DNA of 64,000 nucleotides, from contig JAWNZC010000296.1 in assembly GCA_035771165.1 (NCBI GenBank), forward strand, positions 255,001 to 319,000, in the 5' to 3' direction. Below, piece after piece: positions 34,411 to 44,759 of the stretch. The notes under the pieces are model-generated. The model had not been told where the DNA came from and made no database searches. It was given only the letters and a program-made list of their open reading frames with translations. The position numbers and the translations under genes are program-made. How positions within the stretch are numbered: the stretch's first letter is position 1; each line of letters begins with the position of its first letter. This DNA is from Paragorgia papillata (Eukaryota; Cnidaria; Anthozoa; Scleralcyonacea; Coralliidae).

Positions 34411-34737
34411 ATATATATATATATATATACTGAAACCCAGACTATAGTCGTGCATGTTTGTTTGTAAAATAACAAATGTTTCTAACTCCAGAGACATAAC
34501 ATGCAAACACTCGCTAGCTTACAGCAACAGAATGTCGAAAAATAAGAATCACCTAATGAACTGTATCAGCAAAACACTAGTAAATTTTATGTTTTTATTA
34601 TATTCATCGGAGCCGTCCGTTTCACACAAATAGAATTGTCTCACCGCGTAGCTGCATGCATGCAAAGCCTGAAAGAGTTACAAATGCGTAATACAGCTTT
34701 GACCTACTTAGCTCTAAAGTCTATAAAACTAGTTAAA

Positions 34738-34872
34738 CTATATTATATAAGAAAGTTTGTAGTCTTACACCATGTTTAATATGAAATTTTTATTTTAAAT
34801 TTTTTATTAAATTTTTATTATTAATAATTATTTCATAACATGGTGTAAGACTACAAACTTTCTTATATAAAA
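34738..34872. repeat. Hairpin MITE
   Basis: TTATATAAGAAAGTTTGTAG followed by TCTTACACCATG is mirrored exactly at 34840-34872 around an AT-only loop. Confidence 0.85.
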
Positions 34873-35614
34873 TACATTTTCGCCATGCAAAGCTTCAATT
34901 AAACAACATATTAGTTAAACTGTAGTTCTATTTTATTCTAACTAACGCCAGGCAATTAATTAATCTCTGCTGGGAAAGACCTAGATATAGGGATGAGTTA
35001 GAAACTTTTGTCCGACTCTTTCCTGACCAAATCGATCTTAAATATCTCATTTTGCATATATAGCAGACGCCAGAGATTTTAGTCACCTCTGAAACCCTCG
35101 AACATGCAACGACGAGGAGTCGTGCGTTTAATATTTTTTTCAAAGGATTATTCGATATAGTTTCCAAAGAGCCTTTGTTGAAACAAGTAGATTAAACAAC
35201 TGGAGAAAACTGATAACGAAAGAACAAGTAAGAATAACTCAAGCGTTGAATGAAAACAGGTACCAAACAACAAGCGCTAGGTCCGATTGCATTTTTTGAA
35301 GGAAGACGCTTTTCTACTTGTATTTAAACCAGATTATTTAACTCCCCGGCAATGGAAGACACTGCATATATAACACTTCCCTCTTACCTCAACAATTATG
35401 GAAACATTTCAGCTCCTTGCTAATTGCTCTTATTTCGTCATGCATAACAGTTCATTGCAAACATCTTCAGTCAGTAGCGTCTTGTCTGTACAGTAATAAT
35501 GTATACAATTGAAATCAAGTAGCCAATAAGAAGAGAGATAAAAAAAAAACACGCAACGTGATTGGTTGATTTCGATAATTATAATATCTTTGTCGGAAGT
35601 GAATGCTTACAGTA
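34873..35614. other. No gene recognised
   Basis: It contains a diverged TTCTAACTAACGCCAGGCAA motif (34935) related to the CTGGCGTTAGCCAG family. Otherwise unique AT-rich sequence. Confidence 0.4.
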
Positions 35615-35792
35615 AGGTCCCTATAGAGCGTTTTCATCTGACGTCACGGCGGCCATATTGGTGTACCAAAACAATGAAATGGCGGCCATATTGGTGTACG
35701 GTATGGGAATTAGCTCTTTCTTATTCAAATACTTTGTATTGTTTCACCACCCCAATGGGGCCACCGATCACGTGAGTGAAAACGGTCTATTA
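35615..35792 (+). mobile_element. MITE carrying CRE, YY1-like and E-box motifs, copy 1
   Basis: It starts GAGCGTTTTCATCTGACGTC and ends CACGTGAGTGAAAACGGTCT. It contains TGACGTCA, two GGCGGCCATATTGGTGTAC blocks and CACGTGA. An inverted copy is at 48472-48650. Confidence 0.75.
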
Positions 35793-36214
35793 GGGCCTGT
35801 TCACATGAGGCGAGTTATCTCGGAGGGTAGGGTTATCCCTATCCCCCGAGATAACTCGGTGTTAGTTTATTTCCATGTTAAAAAAGTAAACCGTTCACAT
35901 GAGACCGAGATAACTCGGGGGATAGGGATAACTCGGTCGGAGCGATAGGGTAACCCTAGCCCCCGAGTTATCGCTACCTCCATGTGAACGCTTTCACCCG
36001 AGTTATCTCGGGGGGTAGGGTCAACTTAGGCATGCGTATTTATGCGGTTGCTCGGGATAACTCGGGGTGAAGCGTTCACATGAAGCTAGGGTTATCTCGG
36101 GGGCCAGGGACAACTCGGTAGTTGCGTTTTATCATGTAAAATAGGGTCAACTTTGACCCTAGCCCCCGAGTTATCCCTACCCCCCGAGATAACCCGGTCT
36201 CGTGTGAACAGCCC
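35793..36214. mobile_element. GTTATCTCGGGGG-family element, copy 3
   Basis: The ends are GGGCCTGTTCACATGAGGCG and CGTGTGAACAGCCCC, with inner blocks as in copies 1 and 2. It abuts the end of the MITE at 35615-35792; TTAG lies on both sides. Confidence 0.8.
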
Positions 36215-36288
36215 CTTATTAGAGAGCTTAACTTTGGGAGAAGAATGAAGCGTGAAAGGATTTATGTAGGTATGTGTTTTTTGGATAA

Positions 36289-36328
36289 CCCTCGACGCGT
36301 TTCGACCTTCCAGTCTTCTTCAGGAGGG
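36289..36328 (-). ncRNA. Type I hammerhead ribozyme fold
   Basis: The minus-strand RNA shows stem I CCCUC/GAGGG (5 bp), CUGAAGA, stem II GACU/GGUC closed by a GGAA tetraloop, GAAA, a minimal stem III (CGCG) and the cleavage dinucleotide UC directly before stem I. All invariant core positions are present. Penelope-like retroelements are known to carry such minimal type I hammerheads. Self-cleavage is inferred. Confidence 0.55.
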
Positions 36329-36415
36329 ATTTTGAGTCGATGTTGAAATCAGTAATGTTAAGACGAAAATACAGATATTAGAAGGCGCGTGCAACACTGA
36401 AGTATAATAGACAAC

Positions 36416-36682
36416 TGCCATTTGCAAGCGACCGTTAGGCGAGCGATTTTTTTCATGTTTGTTTACGTTTGAAAGTTGCACGTTTCACACGAAAACGTTG
36501 AACGTTTAAAAACAAATAAATCAACTTGCGGCATCAGTTCAAAGAAACCTGTCAAAATGACGCTGCAAGTTGATTGATTTGTTTTTAAACGTTAAACGTT
36601 TTCTGGTGAAACATGCAACTTTCAAACGTAAACAAACATGAAAAAAATCGCTCGCCTAACGGTTGCTTGCAAATGGCAGTAT
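36416..36682. repeat. Hairpin MITE with about 100-bp arms
   Basis: TGCCATTTGCAAGCGACCGT pairs with the right end (ACGGTTGCTTGCAAATGGCA), and CATGTTTGTTTACGTTTGAA and AACAAATAAATCAACTTGC also pair. A near-perfect foldback. Confidence 0.9.
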
Positions 36683-38294
36683 AAAAATGTCTTACTGAAT
36701 GTCTGTGTAGTGTTGGTGTAGTCCGTAACGTACTGCCATTCGTGGTGGGCGTTATAATTGGTGAATTTCCCGCTCCTCTGTCCTATATCGGTAGTTGGCG
36801 TGAACTATATAGATCAGTGGCGTGAACAGGTTTGAAAAACATGAATTATTAATGAGTTTGAGAAATAGTGTTTCTTCGCATTTTGATGACGTCGTAGAGT
36901 GGTTTCAAAAGGTAAAAATCTCAGCTGCCAAATAGTAGGAGACTTTTAAGATTGTATTAATTGTTTGGGATCACATACTTTTCAATCTTAGGAAACCCCT
37001 TTTACAAGTTTCTTAATTAGAAAATGGATCATGGTTCCCTGGGCGACGCCACTGATGTCAAAATATTTTTTAATTTAAATTTTTAATTAAAGAATCCGTA
37101 TCAGTAATATCGTATTTTAGGTTATAACAATAGAGTTGCTGTTTTTGGACATAAATGTTTTTGGTCCGACTCAGGGTCATTTTAGCCCGAGCCGCAGACG
37201 AGGGTTAAAATTAGCTCTGAGAAGGGCCAAAAACATATTTATGCCCAAGAACATCGACTGTATTACTATACTAATAATTTTAGTAGGCATTTAGAAGAAA
37301 ATCAAAGACAGTACAGTATCTTGAACAGTGCCGCCATCCCGCCAGCGTGTATTTCATTGCAATAAATATTTACATAACTCATAACTCATAACTTAAGCCT
37401 GGTTACCATAATATCGTCTCGATGATTAATTTTTAGAATTTGTTAAGATTTAAATTATACGATACAAAATTATTAAACTTCAAAATGACAAATCTTCTAT
37501 TTGTTAGATGCTTAAATGAATTGTTAATTAAATGCTTGCAATAAAAATAGATAAATAGAATATTTAAAATAGAATATTTAAAAATAGATATATTATTTTT
37601 AAAATAATAAAGGTAACGTGTACATCTTTAATTCTTTGAAAGTTTTCATGGCGATAATATGTAATATAGTTTTGTGGAAACACCAAACTCTGATGAAGGA
37701 CTGAGGCAACAGGCCGGAAGCTATAATAATATGTCGTGTTTCTACAAAGCTTATCTATATTATGTGTACATCGTTCTTGAAAATGTCAAGTCGATGATTG
37801 AGTTACATGCTTCCAATTTCCGCGAAAAGCTGATTTTATGACAGAGAATCGCAATTAAATTTTATTTAACATCTGCGCCTTGCTTTTGTTTTAATTTTTA
37901 TTTCTTCAAGCAATCTAATTTCGGAGCATCCTTTTAATGAAAATTCCTAACGCTAACTGCGCTAAATTACTGTTGACTGGCAACAAGGGAAAAGTGTTAA
38001 GTTGACACTGTCTAACACTGAAATTAAACTCAAGCAATCCTAACCCTTTAAGAATAGCAAAGCTGAAACCAACCTCAGCCAGGAGTCCAACCCGAGATCA
38101 TTTTTATATCATGTGTCAATAACGACGTTGTTTTTGAGTGACACTTGCTATTTTAATCAGAGAGTTGTAATTTTATGCATGTATAGTCATGTATAATTAA
38201 GAATACATGATTACTGTAATTTCCTGACAGTTTTTATTAAATCTACAGGAATCCTACTCCGTATGTATAAGAGCCATTTCTGTCTGCGAGCCAG
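36683..38294. other. AT-rich spacer with degraded repeats, no gene seen
   Basis: It contains a TCATGAATTATTAATGAGTT motif (36841), an inverted element at about 37110-37262 (TTTTTGGACATAAATGTTTTTGG against CCAAAAACATATTTATGCCCA), and a degenerate hammerhead-like stretch at 37690-37730 with CUGAUGA but GGAA in place of GAAA. Confidence 0.45.
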
Positions 38295-38388
38295 GCCATT
38301 GAAAGCATCAGTATCAAACCAATACGTCTCAAGACACGCAACGGTTATCTTTTGGAGAAGAATACTTGGAAGCAATTTCTAACATAAC
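38295..38388 (+). promoter_or_regulatory. Putative promoter/leader exon of the HEPN-like gene
   Basis: TATAAGAG at about 38265 is followed about 120 bp later by a consensus donor, AAC|GTGAGT (38389). A matching acceptor, GTGCTTTTTAG, lies at 40234, 23 bp before the ATG at 40258. The leader intron is inferred; this part lies outside the duplicated unit, so copy 2 lacks it. Confidence 0.4.
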
Positions 38389-39609
38389 GTGAGTACACGC
38401 TTTAATAATTCCCACGATGCATCAAGGTTACCGTGATATCAGGCCAGGCAGTCAGTCAGGCAGTCAGTTGAGCTTCTGACGAAATCACGTCGAAAAGTTT
38501 CACAGTTTGTTTAACTAGCTACAACTTTAGCTCGATTGACGGACATCGCGTAATTATTTTCGTTGGGTTTGCAACAACTTGCCAGGATTTGGTTTCATTC
38601 GTTTGGTCGTCAAATCAAGTATAAACCACGCATGTGTCGAATTTAGGCTATGTTAAAGTTGTATACCAAAGGTACAAGTTCGTATTTGGTGTCGCGACAA
38701 GATGCAATCATTAACAAAAAGAAAATGAACAAGACTGAATTTCAAAAATCACCAACACGTTTTTGTAGGAAGAGATACAGTATATGTATATATGCAGTCA
38801 GTAAGCCCCCAAAAATATTCATTTTCCTGAGTACTTAAAGCTTGCCTATAGCACTGAAGCTGAAAACTTTACTACAGTATCACCAAGTCAAAAACTTTAC
38901 TTGTTTTCATAGTTGTTATACTTGTCAAAAACGTCAATCAAAATCTTATGTAATAATTTTCTATTTTTTATGAGCAAGTGCATGATTCCCTGGGTAAACC
39001 CTCACATAGATACCGAATAGAGCGGCCAATCAGATTGCAGGAATTGCATTAGATTATTAGAATTAATGCTACTCTAGTTTAAATTCAGCAAAAACCGCAC
39101 AAGTTTCCTATTTTAACTTAAGGTCATCACAACACATATGGATATCTCTTAAAGTGAGAGGGAAAACTTTATGAATTCAACACACAAAGTATTTCCCCAA
39201 ACATAAAAATTGTAGTATACATTGAAATAAAAGTAGCGTGCTGTATATAACCTTACTATATTTCGATTGTAGTATACATTGTATGGGTGTAGTATCATTG
39301 TTACTGTCACTTGATAATCGGTTAGAAAAAGGAAAGCGACCACATGGGTCAAATATAGCATTTGAGACACACGAGTTATATAACATATAAAATGCATGTA
39401 AGCTACACTGTTCATATTATTATACACTAACAAATATAATATTCCAAGTAAAAGAGAATATGGGGTCACCATTTAATGTGGATATCTCCCCGAGATCACA
39501 AAAAGTCATTATCATTACAGTGGAATCCCATTTGTATACAATAACATGACTCTTGTGTGCATTTTCATTATATTTTTATATTTTCATTATATTTTCATTT
39601 ATATTTTAT

Positions 39610-39757
39610 ACAAAGTATGAAGTATAGTTTTACCTTAAAGTCTTCGCTACCAGAGGTTTCACCCTAAACGGGATCATCAGGCGACTCTGATGATCGTTTA
39701 GGGTGAAACCTCTGGTAGCGAAGACTTTAAGGTAAAACTATACTTCATACTTTGTAT
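39610..39757. repeat. Near-perfect hairpin, copy 2
   Basis: Same arms as 33922-34047, with a longer loop that includes AAACGGGATCATCAG. It lies in the leader intron of the HEPN-like gene. Confidence 0.9.
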
Positions 39758-39827
39758 TTTGCTCTATCTATATATGGTATTGAGCACTCTCTAACATTTC
39801 GTGAACCAAAACTCACTTATATGTAAT

Positions 39828-40105
39828 ATTTATAAACCGCGCAGGAGGGCTTTATCGGATATAAAACACGAGGCGATAGCCGAGTGTTTTAGAGCCGATA
39901 AAGCCCGTACTGCAAGGTTTTTAAATGGCTTCTAAAAAGAATCACTTCATACGTTCATTGGCGTAGTAATTTTGAAAATTAAGCTTATCTCAGCCGTTAA
40001 AAACCAGCGAGAAACTTAGAGCGAGTCTATATCACATATATAGATCCGATACGCTCATGATTTTTCTTTGTGTTTTCCTCATGAATTATTAATGAATTTT
40101 AGAAA
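39828..40105 (+). mobile_element. MITE with CGAGTGTTTT hairpin, intact copy
   Basis: ATTTATAAACCGCGCAGGAG at the start, GGCGATAGCCGAGTGTTTTA in the hairpin and CTCATGAATTATTAATGAAT at the end; nearly identical to 7846-8135 in reverse. Confidence 0.75.
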
Positions 40106-40257
40106 TATATATATATATGTGTGTGTATGTCTGTGCAGTTAATAATCAATTTTATGATTCTTACCTAACTAAATAAACACAATAAACGCTGTAGATTATT
40201 GAAAAGCCTTTTCTGCCTTCTGTGTGCTTTTTAGAACGTAGATCAATACTTACAAAC

Positions 40258-41412
40258 ATGTCGGACACAAAAAATCGATGGATAAGTGCCAGTGGACATG
40301 GATATCTCCCCCTAGGAAAGGACCTCAGTGACGAAGTCAAATCTTTGAGAGAAGCAGGAGAGGAGATTAAGAGCAGGTTAGATGCACTTGAAGCACAACC
40401 TAATTCATTCACACCTGAGGTACAACGCGACATACAGAATGTAAGGGGGAAATCAGAAATGCTGGTAAGCCAGCTTTTGTCTTTATCAGATAAAGTTGAA
40501 AAACAACGCGAAGGTACCGAGTCACTAAAGCAGCAAATTGAGGAACTAAGAAAGGAAAACCAGAAACTGAAATCGCAAGTTGAACGTTTGGAGTCACAGA
40601 TGAGAACCTTGGAGTTGGGACAAATGATTACAGAATTTGAGCGAAACCTTGCCAAATTCGTTCTCTTGCCAGAAACAAAAGTAGCTAATCGAGGTGGTCT
40701 CAAATTCATGCTAAATTATTTCAACCAGAAGAAGAAAGGGGGAAAGAACAGGAGCAAGGGGAAGGATAAAAGCTTACGAAAACAGCTTGACCGTTGGGAA
40801 AGAATTCAACACTCCAGTAAAGTGACATGGACAGATGAACACTTAGATGCATTCGACGACATTAAAGCGACCAGAAATGTAATAGCACACCCCTCAAAAA
40901 TAGATTATAAGCGCGTAGAAGAGCAGATTAAAGAGTTGTATGACCATTGGGGCAATGAATTTTCAGGTTTCCTCAACATGCACAAGAAACTAAGTTGTCT
41001 ACCGGTATTGGGCCACATTGCCTGTGAATTTCAAGATACCATTGTTTCCTTCATTCTTCCAGAAAAGAGAAAAATGAGTGTCGCAGAGATGATCAAATGG
41101 TTGAAAAATAATACATCATCTGAAGAAGGAAAAGCAGCTAACATACGTTGGAGTAATCTGGTACAGGGAAAGGAGTGGACCAACAGGCATGAGGAGGCTT
41201 TATTGCAACTGATGGAGCTAGATCGCGAAGGTGCCATTTTACATTTAGACATCGATTTTGAGGAGGCAAAGACGCACATAGCTGAATATATGGCAGAGTA
41301 CAAGCAAGATGATGATGACAAGGAAGAGATTAAGCAAGAGTTATCTGACATCATTGATATGATGAAAACATTCCCCGAGCAATCTGGGTTACCATGGAAA
41401 CAGCCGCAGTAA
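40258..41412 (+). CDS. Coiled-coil protein with two tandem HEPN-like units (copy 1, intact)
   Basis: 384 residues in one exon. The ATG at 40258 is preferred over the one at 40222 because a strong acceptor (TTCTGTGTGCTTTTTAG) falls between them. Residues 20-125 are a long heptad-rich coiled coil (SLKQQIEELRKENQKLKSQV). Residues 127-232 and 258-345 are two diverged versions of one unit. Both start F..xxxxF(V/I)LPE and have a W-T-x-x-H helix followed by an R-X4/5-H motif: R206-NVIA-H211, then R323-EGAIL-H329. R-X4-6-H with a flanking Asn or Asp is the signature of HEPN domains, many of which are RNases or nucleic-acid-binding helices in defence and RNA-processing proteins. The C-terminus is acidic (DDDDKEE). 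The HEPN assignment is by motif and internal repeat only; no named family was recognised. Confidence 0.8.
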   Translation: MSDTKNRWISASGHGYLPLGKDLSDEVKSLREAGEEIKSRLDALEAQPNSFTPEVQRDIQNVRGKSEMLVSQLLSLSDKVEKQREGTESLKQQIEELRKENQKLKSQVERLESQMRTLELGQMITEFERNLAKFVLLPETKVANRGGLKFMLNYFNQKKKGGKNRSKGKDKSLRKQLDRWERIQHSSKVTWTDEHLDAFDDIKATRNVIAHPSKIDYKRVEEQIKELYDHWGNEFSGFLNMHKKLSCLPVLGHIACEFQDTIVSFILPEKRKMSVAEMIKWLKNNTSSEEGKAANIRWSNLVQGKEWTNRHEEALLQLMELDREGAILHLDIDFEEAKTHIAEYMAEYKQDDDDKEEIKQELSDIIDMMKTFPEQSGLPWKQPQ

Positions 41413-42329
41413 AACGTCAGCAACATGAAAAGTAACGATTGAAAATAGAAATCGGTTTACTTTAATCTAAAGCGAAAATCACCAACACGTTTTTGTAGGA
41501 AGAGATACAGTATATGTATATATGCAGTCAGTAAGCCCCCAAAAATATTCATTTTCCTGAGTACTTAAAGCTTGCCTATAGTACTGAAGCTGAAAACTTT
41601 ACTACAGTATCACCAAGTCAAAAACTTTACTTATTTTCATAGTTGTTATACTTGTCAAAAACGTCAATCAAAATCTTATGTAATAATTTTCTATTTTTTA
41701 TGAGCAAGTGCATGATTCCCTGGGTAAACCCTCACATAGATACCGAATAGAGCGGCCAATCAGATTGCAGGAATTGCATTAGATTATTAGAATTAATGCT
41801 ACTCTAGTTTAAATTCAGCAAAAACCGCACAAGTTTCCTATTTAACTTAAGGTCATCACAACACATATTGATATCTCTTAAAGTGAGGGAAAACTTTATG
41901 AATTCAACACACAAAGTATTTCCCCAAACATAAAAATTGTAGTATACATTGAAATAAAAGTAGCGTGCTGTATATAACCTTACTATATTTCGATTGTAGT
42001 ATACATTGTATGGGTGTAGTATCATTGTTACTGTCACTTGATAATCGGTTAGAAAAAGGAAAGCGACCACATGGGTCAAATATAGTATTTGAGACACACG
42101 AGTTATATAACATATAAAATGCATACATGTAAGCTACACTGTTCATATTATTATACACTAACAAATATAATATTCCGAGTAAAAGAGAATATTTATACAA
42201 TGGGGTCACCATTTAATGTGGATATCTCCCCGAGATCACAAAAAGTCATTATCATTACAGTGGAATCCCATTTGTATACATTAACATGACTCTTGTGTGC
42301 ATTTTCATTGGCTGTTGACCATTCTTAAT

Positions 42330-42540
42330 AATCATTATATATATATATATATATATAGTTCAATCTACAGACACGGTGTTTCGCTGTACAACAGCTCATC
42401 AGTGTAGCTTGGAACAATCTGAATGAATTTCATCAATTACTTATACACATGCGATCGTCGGTGGCAACTGCATGTAGTGAAGTACATTCGGTGAAGTACA
42501 TCGGTGAAGTACATTCAGATAGCGTGAAGTGCGCATGGGC

Positions 42541-42625
<85 letters not shown>
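42330..42625. repeat. (AT)n arrays with a short hammerhead-bearing segment
   Basis: AT runs at 42337-42358 and 42544-42622 surround about 185 bp of sequence that contains the hammerhead fold and GTGAAGTACATTCGG-type short repeats. This replaces the hairpin and MITE found at the same place in unit 1. Confidence 0.85.
42365..42407 (-). ncRNA. Type I hammerhead ribozyme, best in window
   Basis: The minus-strand RNA, 43 nt: stem I CUACA/UGUAG (5 perfect pairs), CUGAUGA, stem II GCUGU/ACAGC with UGU loop (5 perfect pairs), GAAA, a short stem III (ACAC/GUGU), then cleavage dinucleotide UC immediately before stem I. Every invariant core residue is present. It fits the minimal type I hammerheads known from Penelope-like elements; no reverse-transcriptase frame is nearby. 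Confidence 0.65.
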
Positions 42626-42628
<3 letters not shown>

Positions 42629-42767
42629 GTGTGTGTATGTCTGTGCAGTTAATAATCAATTTTATGATTCTTATCTAACTAAATAAACACAATAAACGCT
42701 GTAGATTATTGAAAAGTCTTTTCTGCCTTCTGTGTGCTTTTTAGAACGGAGATCAATACTTACAAAC

Positions 42768-43559
42768 ATGTCGGACACAAAAAGACGACGGATAAGTGCC
42801 AGTGGACATGGATATCTCCCCCTAGTAAAGGACCTCAGTGACGAAGTCAAATCTTTGAGAGAAGCAGGAGAGGAGATTAAGAGCAGGTTAGATGCACTTG
42901 AATCACAACCTAATTCATTCACACCTGAGGTACAACGCGACATACAGAATGTAAAGAAAAAATCGGAAATCCTGGTAAGCCAGCTTTTGTCTTTATCAGA
43001 TAAAGTTAAAAAACAACGCGAAGGTATCGAGTCACTAAAGAAGCAAATTGAGGAACTAAGAAAGGAAAACCAGAAACTGAAATCGCAAGTTGAACGTTTG
43101 GAGTCAGAGATGAGAACCTTGGAGTTGGGACAAATGATTACAGAATTTGACCGAAACCTTGCCAAATTCGTTCTCCTGCCAGAAACAAAAGTAGCTAATC
43201 GAGGTGGTCTCAAATTCATGCTAAATTATTTCAACCAGAAGAAGAAAGGGGGAAAGAACAGGAGCAAGGGAAAGGATAAAAGCTTACGAAAACAGCTTGA
43301 CCGTTGGGAAAGAATTCAACTCTCCAGTAAAGTGACATGGACAGATGAACACTTAGATGCATTCGACGACATTAAAGCGACAAGAAATGTAATAGCACAC
43401 CCCTCAAAAATAGATTATAAGCGCGTAGAAGAGCAGATTAAAGAGTTGTATGACCATTGGGGCAATGAATTTTCAGGTTTCCTCAACATGCACAAGAAAC
43501 TAAGTTGTCTTGCACAAGAAACTAAGTTGTCTACCGGTATTGGGCCACATTGCCTGTGA
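42768..43559 (+). pseudogene. HEPN-like coiled-coil gene, copy 2, truncated by frameshift
   Basis: 263 residues. It is nearly identical to copy 1 through the coiled coil and first HEPN-like unit, with R-NVIA-H intact. A 22-bp direct duplication (43489-43510 repeated at 43511-43532) then shifts the frame and adds a 15-residue tail ending at a stop. Changes relative to copy 1 are mostly conservative (for example Glu to Lys in the coiled coil). The same leader acceptor precedes its ATG. It may be a pseudogene or a functional short form with one HEPN-like unit; the sequence cannot decide. Confidence 0.75.
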
Positions 43560-43956
43560 ATTTCAAGATACCATTGTTTCCTTCATTCTTCCAGAAAAGA
43601 GAAAAATGAGTGTCGCAGAGATGATCAAATGGTTGAAAGATAATACATCATCTGAAGAAGGAAAAGCAGCTAACATACGTTGGAGTAATCTGGTACAGGG
43701 AAAGGAGTGGACCAGCAGGCATGAGGAGGCTTTATTGCAACTGATGGAGCTAGATCGCGAAGGTGCCATTTTACATTTAGACATCGATTTTGAGGAGGCA
43801 AAGACGCACATAGCTGAATCACTGTGGCTGAATATATGGCAGAGTACAAGCAAGATGATGATGACAAGGAAGAGATTAAGCAAGAGTTATCTAACATCAT
43901 TGATATGATGAAAACATTCCCCGAGCAATCTGGGTTACCATGGAAACAGCCGCAGT
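43560..43956 (+). pseudogene. Severed C-terminal half of copy 2
   Basis: This is the second HEPN-like unit, out of frame with the upstream part. It is open as 43510-43908 in another frame (MHKKLSCLPVLGHIACEFQD onward). A 14-bp insertion (43819-43832) shifts the frame once more, after the R-EGAIL-H motif. The two insertions together total 36 bp, so the last codons return to the original frame, but a stop lies between them. Confidence 0.7.
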
Positions 43957-44020
43957 AAAACGTCAGCTACGTGAAAAGTAACGATTGAAAATAGAAATCG
44001 GTTTACTTTAATCTAAAGCG

Positions 44021-44342
44021 AGAATTGTTTCAAACATTGAATTAAATTAAAATTAATTTAACATGAAATGGAATTTCTAAATGACAGAGTCAAACGCTGT
44101 CACAATTTGTGCCATTTTGCATATTTTTTTATATTTAATTGGAAAGACGCCGTTCAATCCAAAGAAAAAATATGAGAATCCATTGTAATTTTAAAACACA
44201 ATACTTTGTCAAAAAAGGCAGAACTTGCACTGCACTGACCATGTAGAACATTTATTATTGTTCTGAATAATTAATCTTTTTTTGTATTTTAAGTAAACGA
44301 ATAAGTTAAGTGACTTTTTAATACACTTTACTATAATATTTG
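44021..44342. other. No gene recognised
   Basis: AT-rich unique sequence following the duplication. Confidence 0.4.
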
Positions 44343-44386
44343 TTGCTTAGCTTTCGATCTGTTGAGTCAGGCCTTCATCAGAGCAA
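44343..44386 (-). ncRNA. Hammerhead-like motif
   Basis: Minus strand: stem I UUGCU/AGCAA (5 pairs), CUGAUGA, stem II GGCCUG/CAGAUC (5 of 6 pairs) with ACUCAA loop, GAAA, then GCUA before stem I. The core is intact but stem III is two nucleotides, so the fold may be inactive as a monomer. Confidence 0.45.
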
Positions 44387-44759
44387 AAAAATATGGCGTT
44401 ACCACGCCAAGTTACAGATCGAGCCAGAAGGCAAAAACTTGAACTTTTATACATCGAATGAAAGCTTACGGAATATCTTAACAACATAGTTCGGAAGTTA
44501 ATGTCATCTTCTTCCGTGAACAAATATAGCGAGATTAGTGAGATAATCGAGAATTCAGCTGAGATTATCCTGCTCTGGTCTTCTTCAAAGATATGTTCAT
44601 GCAATGTTAAAGTTAAAGATGATAGCACCGTTGTTTGAAGCTCATTTAAGGCTCGTAGAAGTTAAAACTCGTGAATCTGAAAAGTTGACAACGAAGAAAC
44701 TCCCGCGCCAAACTGACATCAACAAGAGCGCCTTTAGCTGTATCCTAATTAAATCGCAA

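Larger units (their letters stand above)
38745..41474 (+). repeat. Tandem duplication, unit 1 (contains the intact HEPN-like gene)
   Basis: It begins AAAATCACCAACACG and ends TTTAATCTAAAGCG. Unit 2 (41475-44020) repeats the same sequence from the same start to the same end. Unit 1 additionally contains a hairpin and a MITE (39610-40105) absent from unit 2; unit 2 instead has AT arrays and a hammerhead segment. Confidence 0.9.
41475..44020 (+). repeat. Tandem duplication, unit 2 (contains the broken gene copy)
   Basis: Starts and ends at the same sequence positions as unit 1 (38745-41474), so the junction at 41474/41475 is exact. Non-coding parts are also nearly identical (for example GGTCACCATTTAATGTGGAT), which points to a recent event. 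Confidence 0.9.

Noticed and set aside
37690..37730. A further hammerhead ribozyme
   Set aside because: CUGAUGA and flanking complementary sequence are present, but GAAA is GGAA and six unpaired bases separate stem I from the core.
40161..40709. 182-residue minus-strand frame opposite the HEPN-like gene (and its twin at 42671-43219)
   Set aside because: Antisense shadow of a well-supported plus-strand coding exon; no start or splice context of its own.
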